Origin: an uncultured Christensenellaceae bacterium
GTDB taxonomy: Bacteria > Bacillota > Clostridia > Christensenellales > Borkfalkiaceae
Reading direction: 5' to 3'
DNA: 64,000 bases
NCBI GenBank assembly: GCA_910586985.1
Contig: CAJUKK010000007.1
Coordinates: 62,001-126,000, forward strand
Part shown: one piece after another, positions 25,167-34,686 of the stretch
Numbering within the stretch: position 1 is the first letter of the stretch
How the letters are laid out: each line of letters starts with the position of its first letter
Program-made: the position numbers and the translations under genes
Notes under the pieces: generated by a model
What the model was told of the DNA's origin: nothing
Seen by the model: only the letters and a program-made list of their open reading frames with translations
Database searches by the model: none

Positions 25167-26159
25167 TTAAAACACACTGCTCGACGTAAATTTACGACTC
25201 AGCCAATTAGCAATCAACAAGAGAACGAATCCAAATACCGATTGGAACAGTCCGATAGCCGTCGTATAGCTGTAATTGCCGCCGATTGCGCCATAACGAT
25301 AGATGTATGTCGATATCACTTCCCCAACGTTATAAGTCGGCGTGGAATAAAGAAGATAAATCTTCTCAAAATTGACGTTGAGCATCATACCGATTTTCAT
25401 AATAAGCATCATCATGATCGTCGGCAAGATTGAAGGCAACGCAATATGTAATACCTTTTTGAACCAATTTGCACCGTCAAGGTCGGCGGCTTCGTAAAGG
25501 CAGGGATCAATCCCCCCGAGTGCAGCAACGTAAATAACGCTGTTAAAACCTACCGTCTGCCAAATATTGCTCACAATGTTAATCGCTCGGAAATGTCTCG
25601 GATCACCCAGCATACTCATCCCCTCTTCCAAAAGACCGAGTTTTGTAAAAATGATACCGAAAATACCGTTCGTATCGACCAACGAAGAAATGATCCCGCA
25701 TACCACGACCGTAGAGATGAAATAAGGTAAATATACAGCGGTAAGTATTACACGGCGATACCTTCTACGTTTTACGCCGTTAATAAGCAGCGCTAAAAGA
25801 ATGGGCGTGGTAAACACGAATAAAATGTCGTACAAGCTAAATAACAACGTATTGCCCAAAAGACGCCAAAAATACATATCGTGGAAGAATGCCGCAAAGT
25901 GTTTGAACCCGACCCAAGGACTTTGGAAAAAACCTAAATTCAAATCGAAATCCTGAAAAGCCATTAAAAGCCCTATCATTGGCGCATAGCAAAAAACCGC
26001 AAAAAATATGACTGCCGGCAACAGCAACAAATACATTGCCCAATTCTTTTTTGCATCCTTTTTCAGCAATTTTCCGATTTTTGCATATTTCGGCGTTTGA
26101 GGCTGTTTCCCTTCCGCCGTCTCTAAATCCTGCGCAAGAGATTTTATTTTTTCCGCCAT
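25167..26159 (-). CDS. Sugar ABC transporter permease, LplB type
   Basis: The 330-residue protein has a cytoplasmic N-terminal extension, then six membrane segments and the EAA motif YEAADLDGANWFKKVLHIALP. LplB-type permeases pair with LplC-type partners for oligosaccharide uptake. It lies between the binding-protein gene and the second permease. Confidence 0.92.
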   Translation of the reverse strand: MAEKIKSLAQDLETAEGKQPQTPKYAKIGKLLKKDAKKNWAMYLLLLPAVIFFAVFCYAPMIGLLMAFQDFDLNLGFFQSPWVGFKHFAAFFHDMYFWRLLGNTLLFSLYDILFVFTTPILLALLINGVKRRRYRRVILTAVYLPYFISTVVVCGIISSLVDTNGIFGIIFTKLGLLEEGMSMLGDPRHFRAINIVSNIWQTVGFNSVIYVAALGGIDPCLYEAADLDGANWFKKVLHIALPSILPTIMMMLIMKIGMMLNVNFEKIYLLYSTPTYNVGEVISTYIYRYGAIGGNYSYTTAIGLFQSVFGFVLLLIANWLSRKFTSSSVF

Positions 26160-26231
26160 AACTTCCTCCTGTTTCTTTCGATTGAAAAACGCGGGATGCG
26201 AATGATAACACGCACCCCGCTCTCTTTCGCA

Positions 26232-27818
26232 TTATTTAACACGATTTTGCCAACGCCCGTAAGCGTCCTGTTTAATCTTGATTGCATCTTCGATTCCGCG
26301 CTTTTTCAGTTCCGCACGGAAATCATCGAACGTAATGCTGTTTTTCCCTGCTATGTAATTATAAATAAATTCTTCGGTATACGTTTGCAACGAAGTCATG
26401 ATCGCCGCATATCGACTACCCTCTTCCGCCGTCAACGAAAGCACGGGCAAAATATAATCGGCATCGCTCGTTTCCGTCCAAGTATGTTCAATTGCTTGAA
26501 TTTCTTTGGGCTTTGCCGCCTGCAATTCACGCGCCGAATCGACGAAGGACGGAAAGCCCTGAACCGAATACTTCTTGACCATATCGGAAGGCGCATATCC
26601 CTGCGGGTTTTGGGTTACAATCTCCGTATAGTACGGTTTTCCGTCGACCATGGTATAGCTCACACCCTCGATCCCGTAGTTCATGAGCACCTGTCCCTCT
26701 TTTGAATAGAGGTAATCGAGCCATTGCATCACTCCGTCTACGTCCTTGCACTTATCGGTAATCACGGCATAGTTGCCCGCGCGCGGACTCTTTTGACGAA
26801 TGTGCAGTTCCTGATCGGAAGTAATCTTTGGATTGGGTACGGCGATCAACGAATAGTTCTGATTGCCGAATGCCTTTGCCGTATTCTCGTACTGCGTCAT
26901 ATAGATATACATTTGAGTAAATATACCGTACTTTGCCTCGGTAAATCCCTCGCTGTTCATGCCGCCTACAGCGTCAGAAATTGCCACGTACTCGGTGGAG
27001 AGCATAAAGTTCTTATCAATCCAACCCTTTTTGTACCAACTCTGCATGCGTTTGAGGTATTCCTCAAAGTTATCCATATACGGACCGTAAGCAACTTTTC
27101 CTTCCTTATCGAGCTGGAAGTCAAACGTTACGTCGTATCCCGCACTAATAGAGTTAAACGGATCAACGCCTTTAGAATAGAGGAAGAAGGGAGCTTTTCC
27201 GCCGTTGAACTCGGTAAACTTCTTCATAATTATTTCCCAATCGTCGTACGTTTCGGGAAGCTTAGTAACCTGCGTTCCGTCGCCAAAGCCGGGAACCTTT
27301 TTCAGCCAGTCCTCGCGCATCATGTAACCGTACCATGCGCCCTGTTCCGATTGCAATATTTCATAGAACGCCGTCATCTTAGCCGAATCGGTAAGCGCTT
27401 CCTGCTTGATTGCATCCTCCGATTGAACAATTGTAGAATAATTGGGCGCAAGCGTTTCCATTTTATCGCTGATATCGATGATTTTTCCATCCTTGATTCC
27501 CTTTTCGATTCCGCCGGGATAAGTGCCCTGAAAGCCGGGCATCGCATCGTTTAAAATCATGACGTCATAATATCCGTTTGTTGAGAACATCTGCTCGAGC
27601 TCGGTATATTCGCCGTGTATATAGCGCACCTTCTTGCCGGAAATCTCCTCGATTTTCTGAAACACTTGATGATCGGCGTATTTACCGACGACCGTGCTCA
27701 CCATAGGAACCCAAACGGTAAAATCGTAATCAGAACCGCCGCAAGCCGTCATAGACAAAGCAACACCCGCCGCCAAAACTCCGCTTAACGCAAGCGTTAA
27801 CAACCGTTTTCCTTTCAT
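26232..27818 (-). CDS. Sugar ABC transporter substrate-binding lipoprotein, LplA type
   Basis: The signal peptide ends in the lipobox LSMTACGG, so Cys26 or so is lipidated and the protein is anchored outside the membrane. The 528-residue size and features such as MMREDWLKKVPG and EGQVLMNYGIEG are typical of the LplA/YtcQ extracellular solute-binding family. The operon with amino-sugar genes suggests a GlcNAc-containing oligosaccharide ligand, which is not proven. Confidence 0.9.
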   Translation of the reverse strand: MKGKRLLTLALSGVLAAGVALSMTACGGSDYDFTVWVPMVSTVVGKYADHQVFQKIEEISGKKVRYIHGEYTELEQMFSTNGYYDVMILNDAMPGFQGTYPGGIEKGIKDGKIIDISDKMETLAPNYSTIVQSEDAIKQEALTDSAKMTAFYEILQSEQGAWYGYMMREDWLKKVPGFGDGTQVTKLPETYDDWEIIMKKFTEFNGGKAPFFLYSKGVDPFNSISAGYDVTFDFQLDKEGKVAYGPYMDNFEEYLKRMQSWYKKGWIDKNFMLSTEYVAISDAVGGMNSEGFTEAKYGIFTQMYIYMTQYENTAKAFGNQNYSLIAVPNPKITSDQELHIRQKSPRAGNYAVITDKCKDVDGVMQWLDYLYSKEGQVLMNYGIEGVSYTMVDGKPYYTEIVTQNPQGYAPSDMVKKYSVQGFPSFVDSARELQAAKPKEIQAIEHTWTETSDADYILPVLSLTAEEGSRYAAIMTSLQTYTEEFIYNYIAGKNSITFDDFRAELKKRGIEDAIKIKQDAYGRWQNRVK

Positions 27819-27841
27819 ACCTTTCCTCCTTGTTCGGGCTA

Positions 27842-27862
27842 AGGGGAGCTTGCGGCTCCCCT
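27842..27862 (-). other. Hairpin between InlB-repeat gene and importer operon
   Basis: GGGGAGC and GCTCCCC form a perfect 7-bp stem with a 5-base loop, 15-25 bases downstream of the lipoprotein stop. There is no T-run on the minus strand, so it may be an RNA-stability or processing hairpin rather than a full terminator, and the importer genes might receive read-through. Confidence 0.4.
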
Positions 27863-27878
27863 GCCCTAAATTGCTATT

Positions 27879-30545
27879 TTATGCCTGTTCCGTCATGATA
27901 ATGGTATAACCCAACAAGGTAACTGAAAGAGTCATCTTGCCGTCTTCGGTCTGCCCTACCGCGCCTTCCAATCTGTCGCCTTCGTCACCCAGCCAAATTA
28001 CAGTCTTCATATCGGGCGTAAATTGATGGATAAAGTTCAGTGTGAGAATCGAGACTTTCATTTTTCCCGTTCCGTCTGCATTGACTGTGAGCGTAATCTT
28101 CGTATTTGCGAACGAAGGCGCATCGGCGGGAATGGCACCCGTAAAGGTTTTCGTTTCGGACAAATAAACGGGGGTTCCGTCGATTGCGGCAAACGTGAGC
28201 TTTTCCACTGCCCCGATCTTATTTTTAAGCGTATACTCGAACCGTACGTTATCGTAACCGATTTTCTCATCCTTTGCCGCTTTTATTAACTGCAATTCGA
28301 GCGTTTCTCCGCCGCCGAGGTTGAGAATGAGTTTGTTGGTTTCCGCCTTATAATCGTAAGAGATATTTTTCTTTTCTAAGGAGAACGTTTCTTGGAATTT
28401 TTCAAGCGTTAAGCCGAGATTGCCCGCCGTGTTGTGCGTGTTGAAATCTTTTTCCGCCAACGCCGATTTCACAACAAAGTCCGCCGTTAAATCGGGGCGA
28501 AGCACCAATTCCGTCATTGAACCGCCGGGGAAGAAGTTATTCAAGGTCACGCTCTTGCCGTCGCCGTCCTTATAAACTTCCTCGGACGTCTGTCCTGCGC
28601 GGAACACTACCGTGTAATCGGCAAAAGGCGTTCCCTCGTTCCATACCGCTGCAAATTTCAGCTCGTTTCCTTCAAGCGTTCCGGGCAGAGTATAGCTATC
28701 TCCCGGCATATAGTTCTGTGTTCCGTCCGTCCAGCCGCCGAAAAGTTTTCCCGCTAGCACATAATCGTTTTCGGGGAAGACAAACGATTTGCTTTCATAC
28801 GAATCAATATTCTCCACCAAACCCGTCGCTCCGTTTCCGCCTTCGAATTTTACGGTAATCCGTTTGCGCCATACTGCCGTAAGCGTGGTATCGTTATCCT
28901 TCGGTACGGCATAAGACGCGCCCGCCGCATATACTTTCGTACCGTCCGTCCAACCGTCGAATAAACTCGTTCCGTTTTCATAAGGCATTTCGGGAAGATT
29001 GAACTTCATCGTTTCGCCCGTCGTAACCGATTCGATCGTCTTATCCTGTATCCCCGTTGCGAACGACACCGTTCTGAGCGCTCTCCAATCGGGTATATAG
29101 GTTGTATTCGCTGTAACCGACGTTCTCTGTCCGGGCATGGTACCGGACGTCGTTGCCGAAGCATTCGACTTTTTCCAACCGTTGAAAGCAAAGCCCTCTT
29201 TTTTCAACTCACATTCGGGAAAAACGAAATAGATGCCTTTTCCGATTTGGAACGATTGGGGAACGTTACCCGATCCATCGTTCGCTTCAAACGAAATCGT
29301 AACAAGCGTATCTATCTTTGCAACGTATGTGGTTGCTTCGGTAATCTTTTCGGATGCGCCCGGTTTCTTTGCTGTGCCCGCATTATTTTTCAGCCAACCC
29401 GAAAAGCCTTTCCCGCTCTCGCCGACAAACGAAGCGTCGGGCAAGATTATAGAAGATTCAATTGGCGCCTTTACGATCCAACCCGTTGCATCGTCATTGT
29501 TTGCCTTAAACGTCACGTCTACGTACTCCGCCCAAACAGGCTCGAAAACGACGTCTTCCGTCACCTTATAGCTTCCGCCCGGTTGCACGGTTTTTCCCTT
29601 TCCGTCCGACCAACCCGCAAAGCCTTTGGAATAATCTTTATACTCGTAAGGATTGGCAGGCAGATAAACGTACTTTCCGTAAAGCGTGTCGGGAAGGATC
29701 ATATCGCCAACGTTTCCCTTTCCGTCCGCGCCCTTCGTGATCGTAACGTGCAGGCTATCCGACCATACCGCAATGAATTGTGTGTCGCGGTCGATTGTGA
29801 CCTTTTCTTTGGGTTGAAACAGATAATTTTCGCCGTACTCGTAAATTTTTCCGTTTGCCGCCCAACCGCGGAACACGTTACCCTCTTTTGAAAACTTCGC
29901 TTCGGGAAGCGTAATTTCCTTCGGTTCCTCGTAGGTCGCCTTTTCGGGAAGAGTAAAGCCCTCTTCCAACGTAACGCCCTCGCCTACGTCGAACGACACG
30001 TCGTAGGTCTCGGGTTCGGGTTCGGGCTCGGGTTCTTCGGGCTTGGGCATCATCGCCTCGTTGCTGTAAAAATACAGCACCGTCTGCGGAATTACCTTAC
30101 CGATATCGAACGTAAATTTCATGCTATTGTCCGCAAGATATTCAATATTGATATCCTGATCGCCGAACGTCAACTCGCCCGTTTCCGAATTTTTACGCGT
30201 GGAATGATAGGTGATTACCGTTTTATCCTCGTTAAGCTCGTAAGTATCGTCATGCACGAAATTCGAAATACGGAAACCGAGCATCGTATCCATCATAACG
30301 ATTGCACTATCGGTGAACGTTAAATTCATTTTTGCATCGCCGTTCGGCTCGAACGTGAGCGTACCGGGGTTGCAGAGCGTAGACAGCGGACCGATTGCCG
30401 TGCTCATCGTAAGGTCTACGTGGAACACCGTCGTTTTATCGAAACCTTTGTTTTCGTCTTTGTCGCCGCAGGCAGTTAAAATTGCCGCGCAACAGGTTGC
30501 CGCAAGCGCCGTGGTAAGCGCAAGACAAACTACCTTTTTCTTCAT
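27879..30545 (-). CDS. InlB B-repeat (Listeria-Bacteroides repeat) lipoprotein
   Basis: The start MKKKVVCLAL (30545) has CAGGAGGAAAAG before it; a longer frame lacks that. Signal peptide and lipobox LTACGD give a lipid anchor. After an N-terminal beta domain of about 160 residues and an EPEPEPE linker, at least six Flg_new-type repeats follow, each with a GW...G...Y..G..Y.....AVW pattern (for example LFDGWTDGTKVYAAGASY). A C-terminal region repeats the N-terminal domain style (VLFRAG..., GDEGDRLEGAVG). 888 aa. A surface-binding role is usual for the repeats; the ligand is unknown. Confidence 0.82.
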   Translation of the reverse strand: MKKKVVCLALTTALAATCCAAILTACGDKDENKGFDKTTVFHVDLTMSTAIGPLSTLCNPGTLTFEPNGDAKMNLTFTDSAIVMMDTMLGFRISNFVHDDTYELNEDKTVITYHSTRKNSETGELTFGDQDINIEYLADNSMKFTFDIGKVIPQTVLYFYSNEAMMPKPEEPEPEPEPETYDVSFDVGEGVTLEEGFTLPEKATYEEPKEITLPEAKFSKEGNVFRGWAANGKIYEYGENYLFQPKEKVTIDRDTQFIAVWSDSLHVTITKGADGKGNVGDMILPDTLYGKYVYLPANPYEYKDYSKGFAGWSDGKGKTVQPGGSYKVTEDVVFEPVWAEYVDVTFKANNDDATGWIVKAPIESSIILPDASFVGESGKGFSGWLKNNAGTAKKPGASEKITEATTYVAKIDTLVTISFEANDGSGNVPQSFQIGKGIYFVFPECELKKEGFAFNGWKKSNASATTSGTMPGQRTSVTANTTYIPDWRALRTVSFATGIQDKTIESVTTGETMKFNLPEMPYENGTSLFDGWTDGTKVYAAGASYAVPKDNDTTLTAVWRKRITVKFEGGNGATGLVENIDSYESKSFVFPENDYVLAGKLFGGWTDGTQNYMPGDSYTLPGTLEGNELKFAAVWNEGTPFADYTVVFRAGQTSEEVYKDGDGKSVTLNNFFPGGSMTELVLRPDLTADFVVKSALAEKDFNTHNTAGNLGLTLEKFQETFSLEKKNISYDYKAETNKLILNLGGGETLELQLIKAAKDEKIGYDNVRFEYTLKNKIGAVEKLTFAAIDGTPVYLSETKTFTGAIPADAPSFANTKITLTVNADGTGKMKVSILTLNFIHQFTPDMKTVIWLGDEGDRLEGAVGQTEDGKMTLSVTLLGYTIIMTEQA

Positions 30546-30683
30546 AACTTTTCCTCCTGTTTCGGAATACGCTGTCTGCGTTTCTTCCATTTTCGACAAC
30601 AGTATAAACGGAAAGGAAATTGTTTTATATTAAAAATTCTACCACGAATAACAAAAAAACTACTTTTTTTGTATTTTCACAAA

Positions 30684-31523
30684 TTATTGTAAGCCGTCGA
30701 ATACCGTGCGCAAAAACTCAACGCTCTTTTCAAACCATTCCGAAAACTTGGCGCACACCTTTTTTAGCGCCTCGCGCATAGGAGATTCCAGCGTTAAAAG
30801 GATTCCCGACGAAACGGCTTTATTGGCAAGGCTCATACCGTGCGGACCGTCTTTATAAATGTGAAGCTCGTAGCTCACCCCGCTCTTTGCAAGCGCGGCG
30901 GCATACAACAAAGAGTTCATGGCAGGCACGCAAGTATCCGCCGCCGTGTGGCAGATAAACGCGGGCGGCGTATCGCAGCTTACGTAGTTTTCGAGCGACA
31001 GCTTTTCGGGATACTGCGTACCTTTCCCGTGTACACAGTTCAAATGCTCGTACGCATATTCCCCTGCCGTGATGCAGGGATATACGAGCACCTGCGCATT
31101 GGGCTTTGCCTGTTCTTTGTTCGTTACGGGATTCACCGTTTCGTCCTTCCAATGGACTGCGGTACTCGCCGCCAAATGCCCGCCCGCCGAAAAGCCGACG
31201 ACGGCAACTTTATCAGGGTTGATATACAGCTCTTCGGCGTGCGTTCTTATGTAAGCGATCGCCTCGAACGCTTCCTTTTGCGGGGCGGGAAATACCGCTT
31301 TCTCTTTTACGGAATATTGCAACACGAATGCCTGAAAGCCCTTTGCGGAATAGCTGAGCGCAACGGGTTCGTTTTCGGGATTGGATACGAACTCGTACCC
31401 GCCGCCCGGAAAAATAAGTACCGCGGGACGGGCGGAAGATTCGATCAACTCCTCCTTCGGCTCCTGAATATATCCCGTTAAGCGCGCGCCCTGCGCGCCG
31501 ATTTCTACGTTGATGATTTTCAT
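30684..31523 (-). CDS. Alpha/beta hydrolase, acetyl-xylan-esterase-like
   Basis: The 279-residue protein has an oxyanion-hole FPGGGYEFVS motif, nucleophile elbow GFSAGGHLA, and later ADTCVP (acid) and DGPHGMS (histidine). This is the pattern of intracellular BD-FAE/acetyl esterases that remove acetyl groups from oligosaccharides. It is third in a run with a GH3 enzyme, which supports a role in trimming acetylated sugars. Confidence 0.82.
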   Translation of the reverse strand: MKIINVEIGAQGARLTGYIQEPKEELIESSARPAVLIFPGGGYEFVSNPENEPVALSYSAKGFQAFVLQYSVKEKAVFPAPQKEAFEAIAYIRTHAEELYINPDKVAVVGFSAGGHLAASTAVHWKDETVNPVTNKEQAKPNAQVLVYPCITAGEYAYEHLNCVHGKGTQYPEKLSLENYVSCDTPPAFICHTAADTCVPAMNSLLYAAALAKSGVSYELHIYKDGPHGMSLANKAVSSGILLTLESPMREALKKVCAKFSEWFEKSVEFLRTVFDGLQ

Positions 31524-31548
31524 TTTATTTCACCTCTATATTATTTCG

Positions 31549-32349
31549 TCATTCCAAAATGCCGTAAGCCTCGCCAACCTTCCCGCCCGACAAAACGTAT
31601 GGTTTTAAGTTCCGTTGCAACGTGGTGTTTTCCGGAAATTCTTCGGGTAATAAATCGGAGTTGCGGTATACCCATATTTTATAACTCTCGTCGTCCTCAA
31701 TTATTTCTTTTATCCGAAACCGCTTTGCAAAGCAAATAATTTTCGACTGCGACGGAAGAACGCGGGCAAGCGCGGGAGAAAGCAACCACGACCTGCAATA
31801 ATATTCTTTTATTCCGCCCGCATAACGCTCGAAAAATCTCCGCATTTCGGCAAGCGACAAGTCCACCGCCCTTTGCGACAGATCGGCATCGGACGGGATA
31901 TGTATGGAAACCGCCGTTTCCCCGTCTGTCTTTGTCAATTCATATTCAAGCGTTCCCAAACGGAACAGCTTTAATCCGAGCTGACGCGGCGTCCACCACC
32001 AACGGTCGAAGCCGAACACTCCATGTGCGATACGGTATTCGCGGACGAAGCGCGAAAAGCAACCCATCGTCGCATCAAAAATATCCGTCGGAATCCCTGC
32101 TTTCCCGTATGATTTTTTTGCAACGGTCGCGGCGCGCAACATTACAAAAAGAATTTTTACACCGTTTGCATCGTCGGTCAGGCGACCGTGCAACTCGTCC
32201 GCAACGGCGTTGCTTTCTGCGCCGCAGAGGCGTTCTGCGAATTCTTCTTCCTGTGCGTCCGAAAGCCCCGTTTTCGTCCGTTTTAACAATGCGACGACTT
32301 CCTGTGGCATTCCGATCGCGGCACAAAGCGTTTCGACTTCGCGGTTCAT
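31549..32349 (-). CDS. Acyltransferase-domain protein (NAT_N/GNAT_C family)
   Basis: The 266 residues show the family hallmarks: an N-terminal helical half with DIFDATMGCFSRFV, then FGFDRWWWTPRQLGLKLFRLGTLEYEL and IHIPSDADLS, and SWLLSPALARVLPSQSKI near the end. The family is annotated as acyltransferase, but its substrate is unknown. It overlaps the GH3 gene by four bases and is therefore cotranslated. Confidence 0.75.
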   Translation of the reverse strand: MNREVETLCAAIGMPQEVVALLKRTKTGLSDAQEEEFAERLCGAESNAVADELHGRLTDDANGVKILFVMLRAATVAKKSYGKAGIPTDIFDATMGCFSRFVREYRIAHGVFGFDRWWWTPRQLGLKLFRLGTLEYELTKTDGETAVSIHIPSDADLSQRAVDLSLAEMRRFFERYAGGIKEYYCRSWLLSPALARVLPSQSKIICFAKRFRIKEIIEDDESYKIWVYRNSDLLPEEFPENTTLQRNLKPYVLSGGKVGEAYGILE

Positions 32350-34595
32350 TTTCCCTCCAAAGAGCCGCGAAGCATACCAAGCAAACCGTTATATTGCTCT
32401 GCCGACAAATTGAGCGCAAGTTTTACCGTGCGCAAGGGCGCTTGCATGTAGGCGGCGCGCATCATGGCGTCGTCTTTTTTGCCCATTTTCTCGCCGTCGT
32501 CGTGCGGGCGCGTCTTTTTTAACAGTCCTTGCATGACAGCGCGCGTTTCTGGATAGGCGAACAACTGCTCTACCGTCGTGTTATCGTCGATCGATAAAGG
32601 CAGCCGCGCCGTAGAATGAACGGTTATCTTTTCCGAAATACCAACGTCACGCGAATGCTTTGCAATTGTAATTTCGTATTCGCCGCTTGCGCAGTACCAA
32701 TCGGAAAGATCCTCGTTCCAATAGGCGAACGAACGCTTATCGAGCGTAAAACATACCGTCTTTTTTTCGCCTGCTTCGAGCGCGATTTTCTCGAAAGCTT
32801 TCAATTCCCGCACGGGGCGAACGGCACTGCCCGTATGATCGGAAACATAGAGCTGAACGACCTCTTTGCCGTCGCGTTGCCCGACGTTCTTCACGTCGAC
32901 GCTGACCTCGAGCGTTTCCGTATCGCGCATTTCGCTTTTGGAAACCGTTAAATTTTCATATGCACACTGCGTATACGAGAGCCCGTAGCCGAACGGAAAG
33001 AGTACCCTCTGCTTTTTACTGTCGTAATAGCGGTAGCCGATAAACACGCCCTCGGCATAATCGACCTTTTTCTTATCGCCGGGAAAATTCAAATAAGCGG
33101 GATTGTCCTCTAATTTCAGAGGGAAGGTTTCGGCAAGTCTGCCCGAGGGATTTGCGTTCCCGTAAAGCAAATTCACGGTCGCTTCCCCCACACCCTCGCC
33201 GCAAAGATACACCTCCAAAACGGCGTTCACGTCCTTGATCCAGGGCATGGCGACGGGCGAGCCGTTATGTAAGACCACCGTAACGTTTGCACCGCTTTCG
33301 ACCAACTCCTTTATGAGCAGGTTCTGACATTCGGGCAGGTCGATATGCGTTCTGTCGTAGCCCTCCGATTCGTAGCTGTCGGGCAAGCCCGCGAACACAA
33401 TTACTTTATCCGCATTTTTTGCGGCATGAATCGCTTCGGCGCGTTCCTCGTTCGTTCCGCCTCCGTCTGCGCCGAAGCCCTTTATATAGGAAACGCCGTA
33501 GCCTTCGGCAAAGCAATACGCCCCTTCCGCCGAATATGCGTTTACGTGCGAGCTGCCGCCGCCCTGATAGCGCGGCTTTTGTGCAAGCTCGCCGATAAAT
33601 AAAACCTTTTCTCCTCTCTTTAAGGGAAGCGCGCCCTCGTTTTTAAGCAGCACCGCGCATTCCTCGGCGATTTTAACGGCTTTTTGATGATCGGCTTGTC
33701 GGTCGAATTTTGCCGTTCTGCGGTTGTCGATATAATCGAGCACGACCTTTAAAATTCTTTCTACCGCTTCGTCGAGCACGCTTTCCGAAAGCTCGCCCGC
33801 GCGGACGGCGGCAACGATTTTTTCGTCGTTTTCCCTATCTCCGCCCGGCATTTCCAAATCGAGCCCCGCCTTTAACGCCTTCACTCGGTCGCTCACGGCA
33901 TACCAATCGCTGACCACAAAGCCCTCGAATCCCCATTCGTCGCGCAGAATTTTCGTAAGCAGCCACTCGTTTTCCGACGCATAAACGCCGTTTATTTTAT
34001 TGTAAGAGCACATCACCGTTTTCGGCTGCGCTTCCTTTACGACCTTTTCAAACGCGGGAAAATAAATTTCGCGCAGCGCACGCTCGCTCACTTGCGAGGA
34101 AACGCTCATTCTGCGCGTCTCCTGATTGTTGGCGGCAAAGTGCTTTACGCTCACCCCGACGCCCTTGCTCTGCACACCCTTCGTAAAGGCGCAGGCAAGC
34201 TCGCCCGCAAGATAGGGATCCTCCGAAAAATATTCGAAGTTTCTGCCGCAGACGGGGGAACGCTTCATATTCACCGCAGGACCGAGCAATACGGCAACGT
34301 TTTCTGCCATACACTCCTGCCCCAGCGTTTCGCCCGTTTCATATAAAAGCGTTCTGTCGAACGAGGCGGACGTTGCGCAGGCGGCGGGAAAGCATACGGC
34401 TTGAATGCTGTCGTGAATGCCCAAATGATCGGCGCCCTCCTCCTGTTTGCGCAAGCCGTGCGGACCGTCGCTCACCATAACGGATGGAACGTTAAGCCGT
34501 TCCGCCCCCTTCGTGTGCCAGAAATCCAAACCCGAACACAGTCCCGCTTTTTCTTCGAGCGTGAGTTGTGCGATTAGCTTTTTCAAATCGTGCAT
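32346..34595 (-). CDS. GH3 beta-glucosidase
   Basis: The 749-residue protein has the GH3 nucleophile in FVVSDWYAV and the upstream KHFAANNQE motif, then the (alpha/beta)6 domain and a C-terminal fibronectin III-like domain (VKNVGQRDGKEVVQLYVSD). The last 100 residues carry an extra helical tail. No signal peptide, so it is intracellular, hydrolysing beta-glucosides or beta-xylosides imported as oligomers. It is first of a three-gene unit with an acyltransferase and an esterase. Confidence 0.92.
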   Translation of the reverse strand: MHDLKKLIAQLTLEEKAGLCSGLDFWHTKGAERLNVPSVMVSDGPHGLRKQEEGADHLGIHDSIQAVCFPAACATSASFDRTLLYETGETLGQECMAENVAVLLGPAVNMKRSPVCGRNFEYFSEDPYLAGELACAFTKGVQSKGVGVSVKHFAANNQETRRMSVSSQVSERALREIYFPAFEKVVKEAQPKTVMCSYNKINGVYASENEWLLTKILRDEWGFEGFVVSDWYAVSDRVKALKAGLDLEMPGGDRENDEKIVAAVRAGELSESVLDEAVERILKVVLDYIDNRRTAKFDRQADHQKAVKIAEECAVLLKNEGALPLKRGEKVLFIGELAQKPRYQGGGSSHVNAYSAEGAYCFAEGYGVSYIKGFGADGGGTNEERAEAIHAAKNADKVIVFAGLPDSYESEGYDRTHIDLPECQNLLIKELVESGANVTVVLHNGSPVAMPWIKDVNAVLEVYLCGEGVGEATVNLLYGNANPSGRLAETFPLKLEDNPAYLNFPGDKKKVDYAEGVFIGYRYYDSKKQRVLFPFGYGLSYTQCAYENLTVSKSEMRDTETLEVSVDVKNVGQRDGKEVVQLYVSDHTGSAVRPVRELKAFEKIALEAGEKKTVCFTLDKRSFAYWNEDLSDWYCASGEYEITIAKHSRDVGISEKITVHSTARLPLSIDDNTTVEQLFAYPETRAVMQGLLKKTRPHDDGEKMGKKDDAMMRAAYMQAPLRTVKLALNLSAEQYNGLLGMLRGSLEGK

Positions 34596-34686
34596 AACGG
34601 ATTCTCCTTTTTTAACGAAGTATAGCGCAAGATGATATCGAATTATATTAAGATTTCTTTATGAATGGTAATTCTTCCACCTGAAT

